From Euperipatoides rowelli (Eukaryota; Onychophora; Udeonychophora; Euonychophora; Peripatopsidae): a DNA stretch of 13,657 nucleotides. Under the pieces are notes generated by a model. It did not search any database. It had not been told where the DNA came from and saw only the letters and a list, made by a program, of their open reading frames with translations. The DNA lies in the NCBI GenBank assembly GCA_003024985.2, contig PXIH01S0001402.1. One strand, written 5' to 3'. Numbering within the stretch: position 1 is the first letter of the stretch; each line of letters opens with the position of its first letter. Below, one piece after another: positions 1-7,129 of the stretch. The translations under genes and the position numbers were made by a program.

Positions 1-30
1 TTTTCTGAAATCTGACTGCAAACTCCTTAT

Positions 31-89
31 CAGGTTAGGAATTGGCTCTTGCTTTCACCAGCAAGAAGCAACTCCTAATCAGTAACCTG
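31..89. repeat. Imperfect fold-back hairpin
   Basis: The arms at 37-53 and 60-76 pair at 14 of 17 positions around a 6-nt loop (ttcacc). The outer heptamers CAGGTTA (31-37) and TAACCTG (83-89) pair as well, leaving a few unpaired bases (77-82) on the 3' side. The size resembles a small RNA precursor, but I recognise no known microRNA or snoRNA and see no H/ACA or C/D boxes. It could also be a remnant of an inverted-repeat transposon. The pairing is read directly; any function is unknown. Confidence 0.5.
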
Positions 90-514
90 TGTTCTTTGTA
101 CATTGCGAAGCCACAGCTTACAAAACTTGTAGATTTTTACAGAAACATAATAGAATTGTTTATGTTAAATGATTTTAATATTCAAATAAAATTTTGAGAA
201 GAAAAGCAATTACAAAATATTTAGTTATAGTTTTTCACAATTACAGTATGGTAGGCCTAGGCTATATAAAAACTGCTCCAATTTAAAAAAAAATATTTCA
301 ACTTACTAACATTTATACTTAAATGGGATCAGAGCTTAAGTGTATAATTTTGAATAATATGGAATTTATAACTTTAATTGACTTTAATTATTTACTAAAC
401 ATTGCTAAACTTTAACTTCAATTTTCTCAAATTGTTCATTTTTAATACCTTGGTAACTTAAAAAATTCATAAGTACAGAACTTATTTTCTCTAGAATTTT
501 GGCAGCAAATTTAG
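90..514. other. AT-rich stretch without a gene
   Basis: I see no coding signal, RNA gene or clear repeat pair here. It contains short A/T runs and one GC-richer palindromic word, TAGGCCTA, near 252. Confidence 0.6.
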
Positions 515-666
515 GAGTTTGTTCAAGGTGAACAGATGTTCCTCTACTGTATCTGTATGTAATGCAATATCGTCCATGTAAAATTCAACATTCTTCTCCC
601 ATGATGTTCCCTGTTTCATGTGTGTGAGTCCTATAACCATAGTTGCTGGGCTGTTACACAATTCAA
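515..666 (-). pseudogene. Second copy of a gypsy reverse-transcriptase segment
   Basis: This 152-bp block is co-linear, without indels, with 1438-1589 and differs at only three positions. On the minus strand it is open for 50 codons (664 down to 515) and covers the part of the reverse-transcriptase palm running from ELCNSPA through FYMDDIAL (YMDD at 569-580) to HLFTLNKL. YMDD is the variant of the YXDD catalytic motif of retroelement reverse transcriptases. At the three differing sites this copy has a Trp codon where the other has TAG, a His where the other has Tyr, and a synonymous Cys codon. The homology ends sharply on both sides and the flanks are not recognisable gypsy sequence, so this is an isolated fragment, not a second full element. 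There is no start codon or domain context for an expressed protein. I infer a local duplication that came before the stop mutation in the other copy. Confidence 0.85.
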
Positions 667-677
667 GGCATAATATA

Positions 678-828
678 TGCCGCTATATTTCAATTTTTGG
701 AAATTTTTTTACAAATTTTGCAATAGGGACCATATTGTAAGAAAGTACGATAATTAAATCGACGCGTCAAAATAGTGCTTGTAATTTTGCGTTTTCAATT
801 TTTTTTTTAATTTTGAAACGTAGCGGCA
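678..828. mobile_element. Possible small inverted-repeat element (MITE-like)
   Basis: The left end TGCCGCTATATTTCAA (678-693) is matched in inverted orientation by the right end (813-828), with two mismatches in the 16 bp. The 151-bp unit is A/T-rich inside and has no reading frame. I cannot find a target duplication, so the exact borders and superfamily are open. It sits between the two reverse-transcriptase copies. Confidence 0.45.
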
Positions 829-1061
829 TCAACAGAGCTGTGTAGAAAAGAAATTCATTTACAACATGAATCTAACTTATTTAGTTTCATAGATTAGCTA
901 TTTACAAATTTCCTTATTAAAAATAGCAAGATGGCCGCCAATGGTGGTGTGACCATAAGTAACAATTTTAATATGTATGATTATTTTTTCATTATTACAT
1001 TCAAAATATATAAATATAATCGTATAGTTATTCATTTAAAAAAAAAAGGTTTATTAGTAGC
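829..1061. other. AT-rich stretch between repeat and gypsy fragment
   Basis: No gene is seen. It contains the word aagatggccgcc near 929 and a poly-A run at about 1038-1047 that directly borders the point where gypsy homology begins. Confidence 0.55.
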
Positions 1062-1169
1062 ATGTACCCTTAAGGCATGTCCGGATGCGTCAACATAAAC
1101 GTTGGTTTTAAGATTAAGGTCGAAATGATATAATATTGGCATGTTTATGAGAGCATTTTTTAGCTTTCA
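1062..1169 (-). pseudogene. Gypsy RNase H, N-terminal fragment
   Basis: This continues the reverse-transcriptase frame. After WTMECKEAM comes a TGA stop, then a readable stretch with LKNALINMPILYHFDLN and VYVDASGHAL. It matches the start of the Ty3/gypsy RNase H domain, where the first catalytic Asp lies in the (Y)VDAS motif; here VDASG is at 1080-1094. The enzyme would remove the RNA template during minus-strand synthesis. Only about 35 residues remain. The homology ends at 1062 next to an A-rich run, so the other catalytic residues and everything downstream are lost. Conserved wording makes the identification good, and the break point is clear to within a few bases. Confidence 0.8.
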
Positions 1170-2040
1170 CATAGCTTCTTTGCATTCCATCGTCCATGTA
1201 AAGGGGGAGTGCATTTTTGTTTTAGTGAGCCTGATGAGTGGTTGTGCTATTTCAGAGAAATCCTTTATGAAGCGTCTGAAGTCAGAAACCAGACCAAGAA
1301 ACGAGCGCAATTCAGTCATATTATTCACCTGTCCATATTTATGCATTGCCTCGGTCCTAGCCGGATCTATTTGCAATCCTTATATACACACAAATCCCAC
1401 AAAATTCACATCTGTCAAAACCCATTGTGCTCTTTATGAGTTTGTTCAAGGTGAACAGATGTTCCTCTACTGTATCTGTATATAATGCAATATCGTCCAT
1501 GTAAAATTCAACATTCTTCTCCTATGATGTTCCCTGTTTCATGTGTGTGAGTCCTATAACCATAGTTGCTGGGCTGTTGCACAATTCAAACGCCATTCAA
1601 ATATATTCGTAATGCCCATCTGGGGTTACGGATGCTGTGCAATGGCGATGTTCCTTCTTTATTTTTATATTATAAAGACCTTCTTAATATCCATTTTTGT
1701 AGAGAACTTTGCACCTCCTATGGCATCTAATGTATTCCTCATGTCAGCCATTGGGTATGCGTCATTTATAGTTTTTTTCGTTGTTTGCGAAAATCGGTGA
1801 CCATTCGTTGCAGCTTAGACGGGTGCAATGGTTGATGTACTACCATACACAGTGGAGCATATGGTGAAGTCGAGTCTTTCACTACTCCAGCCTTGGTCAA
1901 ATTGGTAATTTCTTGTTTGAGGAACTCGGATCTTCTCTAGCCAGGCGATATGGGTGCATTAGAATTGGTATACCGTTGGTGAGGTGTATTTCATGTTCTA
2001 TGTAGGGGCAGAATCCAATTTGACCGTTTTTTTGTGAATG
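1170..2040 (-). pseudogene. Gypsy reverse transcriptase, degenerate
   Basis: Pieces in correct order on the minus strand are HEIHLTNGIPI (1963-1995) followed by a PYRL block; a fingers/palm stretch YPMADMRNTLDAIGGAKF near 1700-1755; TPDGHYEY (1603-1626), then an ELCNSPA block; FYMDDIAL with the catalytic YMDD (1492-1503); and FLGLVSDFRRFI near 1266-1301, the connection region of Ty3/gypsy polymerases. The family copies element RNA into DNA in virus-like particles. The longest open piece is 69 codons (1376 down to 1170). Several stops interrupt it, including one after the PYRL block, one inside TPDGHYEYI and a TAG upstream of FYMDD, and the frame changes between blocks. It is a pseudogene. The plus-strand open frames over this stretch are antisense shadows. 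Confidence 0.9.
1438..1589 (-). repeat. 152-bp direct repeat, copy inside the gypsy element
   Basis: This is the resident copy of the block also found at 515-666, offset by 923 bp and in the same orientation. It is about 98 percent identical with no gaps. It carries a TAG where the other copy has TGG. Unlike the other copy, it is continuous with gypsy sequence on both sides, so it marks the original position. Confidence 0.9.
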
Positions 2041-2320
2041 CATCAATATTTGGATTTAGAATTTTGGATAGTTCAGTTCTTTGTTTTGTTACTTCTTTTG
2101 ATATTTCGAGTGTTGCTACTCGATGGCTAAGCTTTTCTGTTTTAATTTTTGCTGCATTTTTATCATTAGGTTGTATAGATGCATTTTGTGATTCTATTTC
2201 GTGATTTTTTCTATGTCTCTCTTCCTGTGGCTTGAGGATTGCATAGTTAGTTTCCTTGGGGTTGAGTAAATTTCAACGTCATTGTCTTCGGTACTGCTGT
2301 TACCTTCGCCGCTTTCTTCT
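2041..2320 (-). pseudogene. Gypsy protease-RT linker, degenerate
   Basis: This stretch lies between the end of the protease (LVIGND) and the first reverse-transcriptase block. In the protease frame it has many stops. I see no recognisable motif, which fits the poorly conserved linker of gypsy polyproteins. Confidence 0.5.
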
Positions 2321-2713
2321 AATCGTTTCCAATTACAAGTTGGTTTGGTAAAGTTTTCATGATGCCCACTTGGTTTACTTATGCCTGGTGACCGCCTACA
2401 TCAACTTCCATTTCAGGTATCGTTTCTAATGGTGTCATTGATGTTCCGTTTAGTGCTTCTATCTCCTCCTTTCCAATCTTTGATTTTTCCAGTTATTTTG
2501 TGTCACCAATACTTGTCTTACTAAGGATACTTCGGCTCCAGGATCAATGAAGCCTATCACATCAATATTATTTACCTTCACGGTTACTACCATTCGGTTA
2601 GGATTCATGGTTTTGATAATCACTTTATTATCTATGCCGTAAGCCACTGATTTAGATTTTTGGTTTGGTTTAACTTGGTTAAAGTTCGATGTTAGCATCA
2701 GTCTGGTATTCGG
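2321..2713 (-). pseudogene. Gypsy aspartic protease, degenerate
   Basis: An open piece of 79 codons (2698 down to 2462) contains VKVNNIDVIGFIDPGAEVSL. This matches the retropepsin N-terminal pattern in which a hydrophobic strand leads into D-T/S-G-A; here the motif is DPGA (2534-2545), so the residue after the catalytic Asp is Pro. In the next stretch the frame continues through LNGTSMTPLETI and then, after stops, LVIGND (2322-2339), equivalent to the conserved I-G-x-D segment near the C-terminus of gypsy proteases. The enzyme would mature the Gag-Pol polyprotein. The frame is the one in which the last zinc-knuckle Cys would be read, so gag and protease probably shared one frame originally. 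Stops and the T-to-P change indicate no function. Confidence 0.8.
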
Positions 2714-2753
2714 GCATTCTCTTCCAATGTCTATTTTTTTGGCATCGGAAGCA
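2714..2753 (-). pseudogene. Zinc knuckle of gag, broken at last Cys
   Basis: On the minus strand TCFRCQKNRHWKR gives C-x2-C-x4-H of the retroviral and retrotransposon nucleocapsid zinc knuckle (CX2CX4HX4C), which binds element RNA. The final Cys codon (complement of 2714-2716) is present, but in a frame shifted relative to the first three ligands. An indel of two bases (modulo three) therefore separates it from the rest. Confidence 0.75.
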
Positions 2754-3521
2754 AGTTACATCTTCGATTTTCATTTTTGAAGCATTATATTTGGGTACCC
2801 ATTCACTTTGTCTTTGGTCACTGTATGTTCCTTTGGTATTATATCATTTTCTATTGTTGGGTTTGTTGAAGCAAGCATCTTGCTAGTGGTTTCAGAGATT
2901 AACATGTCCATTGAACTCTTTGTATCATATCGTGTCTGCATAGTGCTTCTCATTTGCTTGCTTCGTAGTCCTGACAAAATCCAATCCGCCTGACCTTCTG
3001 GCAGATCGTGGGGACACCTACTCATTAGGGAAAGCTTGTAGTAACAGTATTTGGATAGTCTCTCATTGGGTCCTTGACTTTTCTTAATCATTTTAGTGGC
3101 CCACAAGCGTGAAGTCAATGGTTTGGCGAACACAGCTTTTATTGCATTAGAATATTCATTCCAAGTTTTTTTTATAGCCTACGAACTTGCGCTGTTTGGC
3201 CTCTTCTGCCTGACTACTACTGGGATCTTGAATTACTGTTGCATAATCCCATCAATGTTGTAATCTTAATATTTCTAGATGATTAAGCCATTCTACTAAT
3301 GATTCGTTTGGTGAACCTGTGTAAATGTGATTGAAGACAGATCAGGGCTAGTAGTGACAGTGTTGCTTTTTTACTGGCTATGGTTATTAGTGTTTCGAGT
3401 GTAGATTTTTGTGTGGATTCCATTGCCCTAATCAGTTGTACCATCAAGTTCTGAATACTTCCAGGTTATTCAGTTTTATCGTTATGGTCGTCACCATCAT
3501 TCTTGTCTTTTTTGTTGCCAT
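2754..3521 (-). pseudogene. Gypsy gag capsid region, degenerate
   Basis: Gag forms the particle that packages element RNA. A possible ATG lies at 3521-3519. Readable blocks follow in different frames: LMVQLIRAMESTQKSTLETL, then SPDLSSITFT, then after a frame change NESLVEWLNHLEIL (about 3267-3305), typical of the retrotransposon gag domain. Next come a WNEYSNAIKAVFAKPL block and a 120-codon open stretch (3133 down to 2774) containing QADWILSGLR. A TGA follows LRLQH near 3262, and a frame change near 3150 separates the middle and C-terminal blocks. The alternation of intact blocks with small indels is typical of neutral decay. Assignment rests on order and on the blocks flanking the zinc knuckle; I cannot compare with a database. 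Confidence 0.75.
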
Positions 3522-3712
3522 TTCGAATTTTGTACCTATTTGTATGTGTCTAGTTTCACATTCTTTGTGAGGGTTGCTCCTGATACTATCAGTCTTTGCA
3601 GTTGTGGACGAGTGGCCGAGATGTTTTTTTACCCTCGCGAAACTTAGGCTATCGGAAATGAAGTTCAGACACAAAGAAACTCGGAAACAAAGATATAAGT
3701 TGTAATCATTAT

Positions 3713-3718
3713 TTTATT
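3713..3718 (-). promoter_or_regulatory. AATAAA polyadenylation signal (minus strand)
   Basis: A canonical hexamer lies about 560 bases downstream of the minus-strand TATA box and upstream of gag. It would end LTR transcripts if the LTR call is right. The hexamer is common in AT-rich DNA, so the support is positional only. Confidence 0.35.
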
Positions 3719-4164
3719 CCTGGATAAAATATATATTTAGTTATTGCAAATATAGCATAGTATAATATGGACAATTATATAAAATATACTGTACACTAAC
3801 AAAATATAATCATATGCATATTAGAAATTATACAGGAGTGTGTGCGCATGCTAGGCATGATCGTGATTTTTATAAGAAAATTAATTTATATTATTAGCAG
3901 TAATATTTGGAAATGGTTATAGCAGTAACAAGACTTAATAAATTACCGGTGCTTGTAGACTTCTTGGAATCAGCGAATGGAAACCTCACTATCACTCCCT
4001 AACTTATTATGATGGAGAAAAAGTATAAGGCCGGACGGTGGCTTTCTACTAATACTATTGTGGATTATTTAGTAAGTCTGACTGGCTTCTGACTAAGCTT
4101 ATTTCTAATTTGTAGCCACACAGTAGGCTAACGATCTGGAATACTATTTTACTGGAACTGCGAT

Positions 4165-4239
4165 AACCCAGGCTGAAGAACAGGGCTTAACCCTGGCTGG
4201 AGATGACTTCGGTGAACAGGATATAATACCCTGGCTGGA
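4165..4239. repeat. Three copies of a GGCTG-type motif
   Basis: AACCCAGGCTG (4165), AACCCTGGCTGG (4189) and TACCCTGGCTGG (4227) recur at spacings of 24 and 38 bp, in a GC-richer patch just downstream of the minus-strand TATA box. They could be repeated binding sites in the LTR or the trace of a slipped duplication. Confidence 0.5.
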
Positions 4240-4268
4240 ATACGCTGGGTAAAGTCCAAAACAAACTG

Positions 4269-4299
4269 ATCCTTTGGCTTTTATAGTAAGCCAAAGGAT
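4269..4299. repeat. 12-bp perfect stem overlapping the TATA box
   Basis: ATCCTTTGGCTT (4269-4280) and AAGCCAAAGGAT (4288-4299) are perfect inverted repeats around a 7-nt loop. The minus-strand TATAAAAG box overlaps the left arm and loop. Confidence 0.8.
4278..4285 (-). promoter_or_regulatory. TATA box of the putative LTR promoter
   Basis: TATAAAAG on the minus strand matches the metazoan TATA consensus and points towards gag. It lies in the stem-loop 4269-4299. No initiator can be assigned with confidence. Confidence 0.45.
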
Positions 4300-4324
4300 T
4301 CAGTAGGATTTTGGCAAACAATGG

Positions 4325-4370
4325 CTCTCACACTATAGGCTCTTTTTGGACATGTTTTGTCCAATGAGAG
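4325..4370. repeat. Two-step hairpin upstream of the TATA box
   Basis: The inner stem TTGGACA (4346-4352) pairs with TGTCCAA (4358-4364). An outer pair CTCTCA (4325-4330) and TGAGAG (4365-4370) abuts it on the right arm. A short palindrome GAGGCTTAGCCTC follows near 4438. Confidence 0.55.
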
Positions 4371-4500
4371 AGCTCACAGACCTGTAAGTCTTCAGTTTGG
4401 TCTAATCTTTTTGGTGGTCAGATATTATTCTCAGATGGAGGCTTAGCCTCATGATGGTGAGGATATGAGTTGGGTTTTTGACAGGCAGTGGAAGTTTGTT

Positions 4501-4912
4501 TGGTTTGGTAGTGGAGGTTGTGTTTGTTAGTAAGTAAACCGTCTTCACTTGTTACTGCTGTTTTATTGTAAGCTGAGTATTACTGAAATATTTACTGCCT
4601 TATTACTGCTTTATAAGTTTCCCTTATATGTTGTTTTTTACAAAACAGTTCGTTTGTAAAAAAGAGAAAAGTTGTTTGGGTCATTAGGCAAAGAAGTTTT
4701 TGCTGAAATGATTTAGCAGAAAAGTCTATCTGGTAGTAATGTACAGTTTATATTAGCTATTTCATTCTCTTTTATTCAGCACACATTACACACACACAAA
4801 ATAATAAGGGATGTTTTATTATACAAAATGATGAGAACCAATACATAATATATTCTGTAACTTCTTTGGATCCTTTTCTGGATTGGTATCATCTCTTACC
4901 TTATTATTTATG
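4501..4912. other. AT-rich stretch with short inverted repeats
   Basis: There is no gene. A small stem TTTTTTACAAA (4634-4644) pairs with TTTGTAAAAAA (4653-4663). An imperfect pair is formed by 4828-4842 and 4881-4895 (GATGA..ACCAAT against ATTGGTATCATC). A short (CA)n run lies near 4788-4798. Confidence 0.5.
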
Positions 4913-4913
4913 C

Positions 4914-4984
4914 AGACAGGAATAATATGCTGTCTACATTATTTATTATTACATTATTATTCAGACAGGAATAGTATACTGTCT
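4914..4984. repeat. Twin 22-bp palindromes in tandem, 49 bp apart
   Basis: The units at 4914-4935 and 4963-4984 each have AGACAG at the left and CTGTCT at the right around a 10-base AT centre. They differ only at two central positions. The spacers are ATTATT-rich, and the whole looks like a two-copy tandem repeat with a 49-bp period. Confidence 0.75.
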
Positions 4985-5019
4985 GTTGTGATTATTTATT
5001 TATTAGTTAGTAATACATA

Positions 5020-6020
5020 TTGATAGAATATTATAAAACTTTATTATTACATTGTCTTACAGTATATTGTACATTATACAGTAAGTTGTTGGAATATGAA
5101 TATATAAGCAGCTGGAAATACTGCTCTTTTGGAGGTGTAATTACAAGGTTATTATATCTTGTTTCAATTGTTCAGTTGAAAATCTTTTATGCATGGCTTT
5201 CGGATCGTTAATTTCCATTTTGACTAGCCTTTTTTCTTTTCTTTTTTGAACTTTAGTATTGCAACTAGACTATACTTAAAGGCGACTAATTTTTTTTTCT
5301 CAATCATATAGGAAACAATTTTCTTTTTAACTTTTTATAGCAAGATGGCCATTTCATTTTCCATATGTAAAGTAATTCAGCATTCGAATCAAGTAAAGAA
5401 AAAATGAATATTATGAATTTGCTTTTTTTTTCAAAATCTTCTTTTAGATACCATCCTCGTCGCCATGTAAACTGCAAATTAAATATTCCCAAGGCCTAAA
5501 TTTAAAACTAATTGATTTATTTAACTCAAATAAATCTTACAAATCATATCAAAACAAAAGAAGAAAATTTAAACTTAAAATAATAGTTTCTGGAGACATC
5601 GTTTTAGCCATGTGCTTCCTTCGTTCCTACTTCTTCCCGTCTGTGTTTTCCTACTCGCCACCAGACCAAAATTCTGTGTTTACAATATACCGTATACTGT
5701 ACATGGTGTAAAAGGAGGACTATAATGTTAATTTTAGTTTCTTATATTTCTGGATGTTTATTGCTTTAAATTTTAAATTGATATGATGATTATTTTGTTA
5801 ATTTATTTTCAATATTAGCTGTTTTACAATACTTTAAGTAGATGTTTTTTTAATTAAATATACACATTATAGGCTGTTAGAATGTATCGGCACTTTTAAT
5901 TTTCTGTATAAATTTGTAGTAATAAATGATTTTAAATCAAAAAATAAAATTTGAAGACAAAGATGGAATATATTTGTCACAAGAAAAGTTTAAGAAGAAA
6001 TAATACCAAGACATTCAAAG
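5020..6020. other. AT-rich stretch, no gene
   Basis: The short open frames here (63 and 62 codons) show no domain, and their composition follows the local A/T bias. A pyrimidine-rich run ending in TTTTAG near 5447 resembles a 3' splice site, but no exon with coding character follows. A somewhat less AT-rich patch lies at about 5590-5680 and I cannot assign it. Confidence 0.5.
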
Positions 6021-6258
6021 GCCTATCAGGATGCCATCTCCGGTGCGGTATTGGAGGGTTTACGAAGGTATACGGCGAATATCTAGAAAGAATGATTTTT
6101 ATTAGCGTATACTTAAAAAATGATCAATTACTTGACTATAAATGCCTATAAGGATGGCATCTCCAGTGCTGTATTGAAGAGTACACGGCGTATATCTAGA
6201 AATATTCATTTTTATTAGCATATTATTACAAAATAATGATCAATCATATGATTATACG
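6021..6258. repeat. Imperfect 123-bp tandem duplication
   Basis: Unit 1 starts at 6021 with GCCTATCAGGATG and unit 2 at 6144 with GCCTATAAGGATG. The first 36 bases match at 31 positions. Unit 2 lacks about 10 bases in the middle (after the TATTGRAG stretch), then both share ACGGCG, TATCTAGAAA, TTTTTATTAGC and AATGATCAAT. It is GC-richer than its surroundings at the start of each unit. The 66-codon open frame across unit 1 is not preserved in unit 2, so coding is unlikely. I do not recognise the family. Confidence 0.75.
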
Positions 6259-6656
6259 GTCATATTCTTTGAAAACAAATACATTTTCTTTATATACAAT
6301 CAATAGATAGTTTTATTAATCTATTATTCTGTAAAAGACTTGGGCCATAAACTGAAATGCAAATCTAATAAGTAATAACCTGATCTCCAGCTATATGCTA
6401 AATCAATCAAAAACACCATCAGGGAGTCATTATACTGTGTAGGGCAGAGTAAGATATAGAAAATCGTTGGCAACTTATCACAAAACTGCTGTCAAAATTA
6501 ATTTAGTTCTGTCCAATTGTCTTGACTGTTAAAAAGTGTGATTTTTTTTTTGTTTATTTTAAAAAAAATATTATGGCCTTATTAAAATATTTCAGAATTT
6601 AATATAGGATTCAACACTTACTAAATTATTCACACAAACTGCAATGAATTGAAACT
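6259..6656. other. AT-rich stretch, nothing recognised
   Basis: No reading frame, RNA gene or repeat pair is supported here. Confidence 0.55.
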
Positions 6657-6658
6657 TA

Positions 6659-6783
6659 GATTTATTTAAAAAAAACTGTACATCTATATTACATTATAAA
6701 TAAAAGCTAATGCCAAATCCTATCAACAAGATAGGATTAGCTTTTCAACACCTTGATTTAATTTTTTTTTTTTTAAATAAATT
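6659..6783. mobile_element. TA-flanked inverted-repeat element (MITE-like)
   Basis: The termini GATTTATTTAAAAAAAA (from 6659) and its inverted partner ending at 6783 match at 16 of 17 positions. A TA dinucleotide lies on each side (6657-6658 and 6784-6785), as for Tc1/mariner-type insertions. Inside is a second inverted pair: AAAAGCTAAT and CCTATC on the left against GATAGGATTAGCTTTT on the right, with a 7-base insertion in the left arm. The TA duplication is weak evidence in DNA this AT-rich. Confidence 0.5.
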
Positions 6784-6785
6784 TA

Positions 6786-7121
6786 CAATTACTTGTTTTA
6801 TTACACTACAAAAAATGGGAAGCTACGGTAATTAAATGAGAAATTTTATATACAATAAAAAAGTTCAAATAATGGCAAAAATGTAAAATGAATACTTGCT
6901 TTGTTTGGAAATTAACTTTTCTGACCTAATGTTTTTTTTTTTTAATTAATTTTAAATACAAACATGAAACATCTTTTGAAATAAAATAATTTAAAAAAAT
7001 AAGTCTACAATTTAAACTGCAGGACATTTGTTTTGAGCATTACAAACTTGGCAAACAACTTGAAAATACAATTCTTATAATACAACATTATATACAATTA
7101 TAATGATCAAAGAGAAATTGG
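6786..7121. other. AT-rich stretch, nothing recognised
   Basis: It contains homopolymer A/T runs only. Confidence 0.5.
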
Positions 7122-7129
7122 GATAGCAG

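Larger units (their letters stand above)
1062..4500 (-). mobile_element. Decayed, truncated Ty3/gypsy LTR retrotransposon
   Basis: The element reads on the minus strand in the order probable LTR/leader, gag, aspartic protease, reverse transcriptase, start of RNase H, which is the normal gag-pol order. Diagnostic pieces are a CCHC-type zinc knuckle (2714-2753), the protease motif DPGA (2534-2545), LVIGND (2322-2339), TPDGHYEY (1603-1626), FYMDD (YMDD at 1492-1503), FLGLV (1287-1301) and the RNase H motif VDASG (1080-1094). Homology stops near 1062 inside RNase H. Integrase and a 3' LTR are missing, so the copy is truncated or was cut by a later rearrangement. All domains have in-frame stops or frame changes and the element cannot be autonomous. 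The outer border near 4500 is an estimate because only one LTR is present. Assignment to Ty3/gypsy rests on motif order and wording; I cannot name the clade. Confidence 0.9.
3640..4500 (-). mobile_element. Probable 5' LTR and leader of the gypsy element
   Basis: This region precedes gag on the minus strand, where the 5' LTR should lie. It has a perfect TATA box, TATAAAAG, on the minus strand (4278-4285) and an AATAAA signal downstream (3713-3718), the order expected within an LTR. The TATA side holds a run of hairpins. Only one LTR is in the window and no flanking target duplication can be used, so the TG and CA ends and the primer binding site cannot be fixed; a degenerate candidate for the latter lies near 3625-3645. 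It may instead include unrelated DNA. Confidence 0.5.

Noticed and set aside
1189-1202. Third occurrence of ATCGTCCATGTAAA, shared with both RT copies
   Set aside because: The flanks do not match. It encodes part of the WTMEC block, and the 14-bp match to the YMDD stretch looks like coincidence.
1141-1485. 114-codon open frame on the plus strand
   Set aside because: It lies antisense to reverse-transcriptase and RNase H blocks with clear motifs, and has no domain of its own.
1543-1800. 85-codon plus-strand frame with hydrophobic stretches
   Set aside because: It is antisense to the TPDGHYEY and YPMADM blocks of the gypsy polymerase. The hydrophobicity comes from T-rich DNA.
3921-4559. 12-bp inverted match AGCAGTAACAAG (3921-3932) and CTTGTTACTGCT (4548-4559)
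   Set aside because: It was considered as possible LTR termini, but the ends are not TG/CA and the match does not extend.
923-5350. ATAGCAAGATGGCC shared by 923-936 and 5337-5350
   Set aside because: Only 14 bp match and the flanks diverge at once. AAGATGGC words are common.
5304-5492. 62-codon minus-strand frame and a TTTTAG acceptor-like site
   Set aside because: Lys/Phe/Ile-rich composition follows A/T bias, there is no domain, and no partner splice site can be argued.
5951-6151. 66-codon frame across the first unit of the 123-bp repeat
   Set aside because: The second unit breaks the frame with a 10-base gap and mostly amino-acid-changing substitutions, so there is no sign of coding selection.
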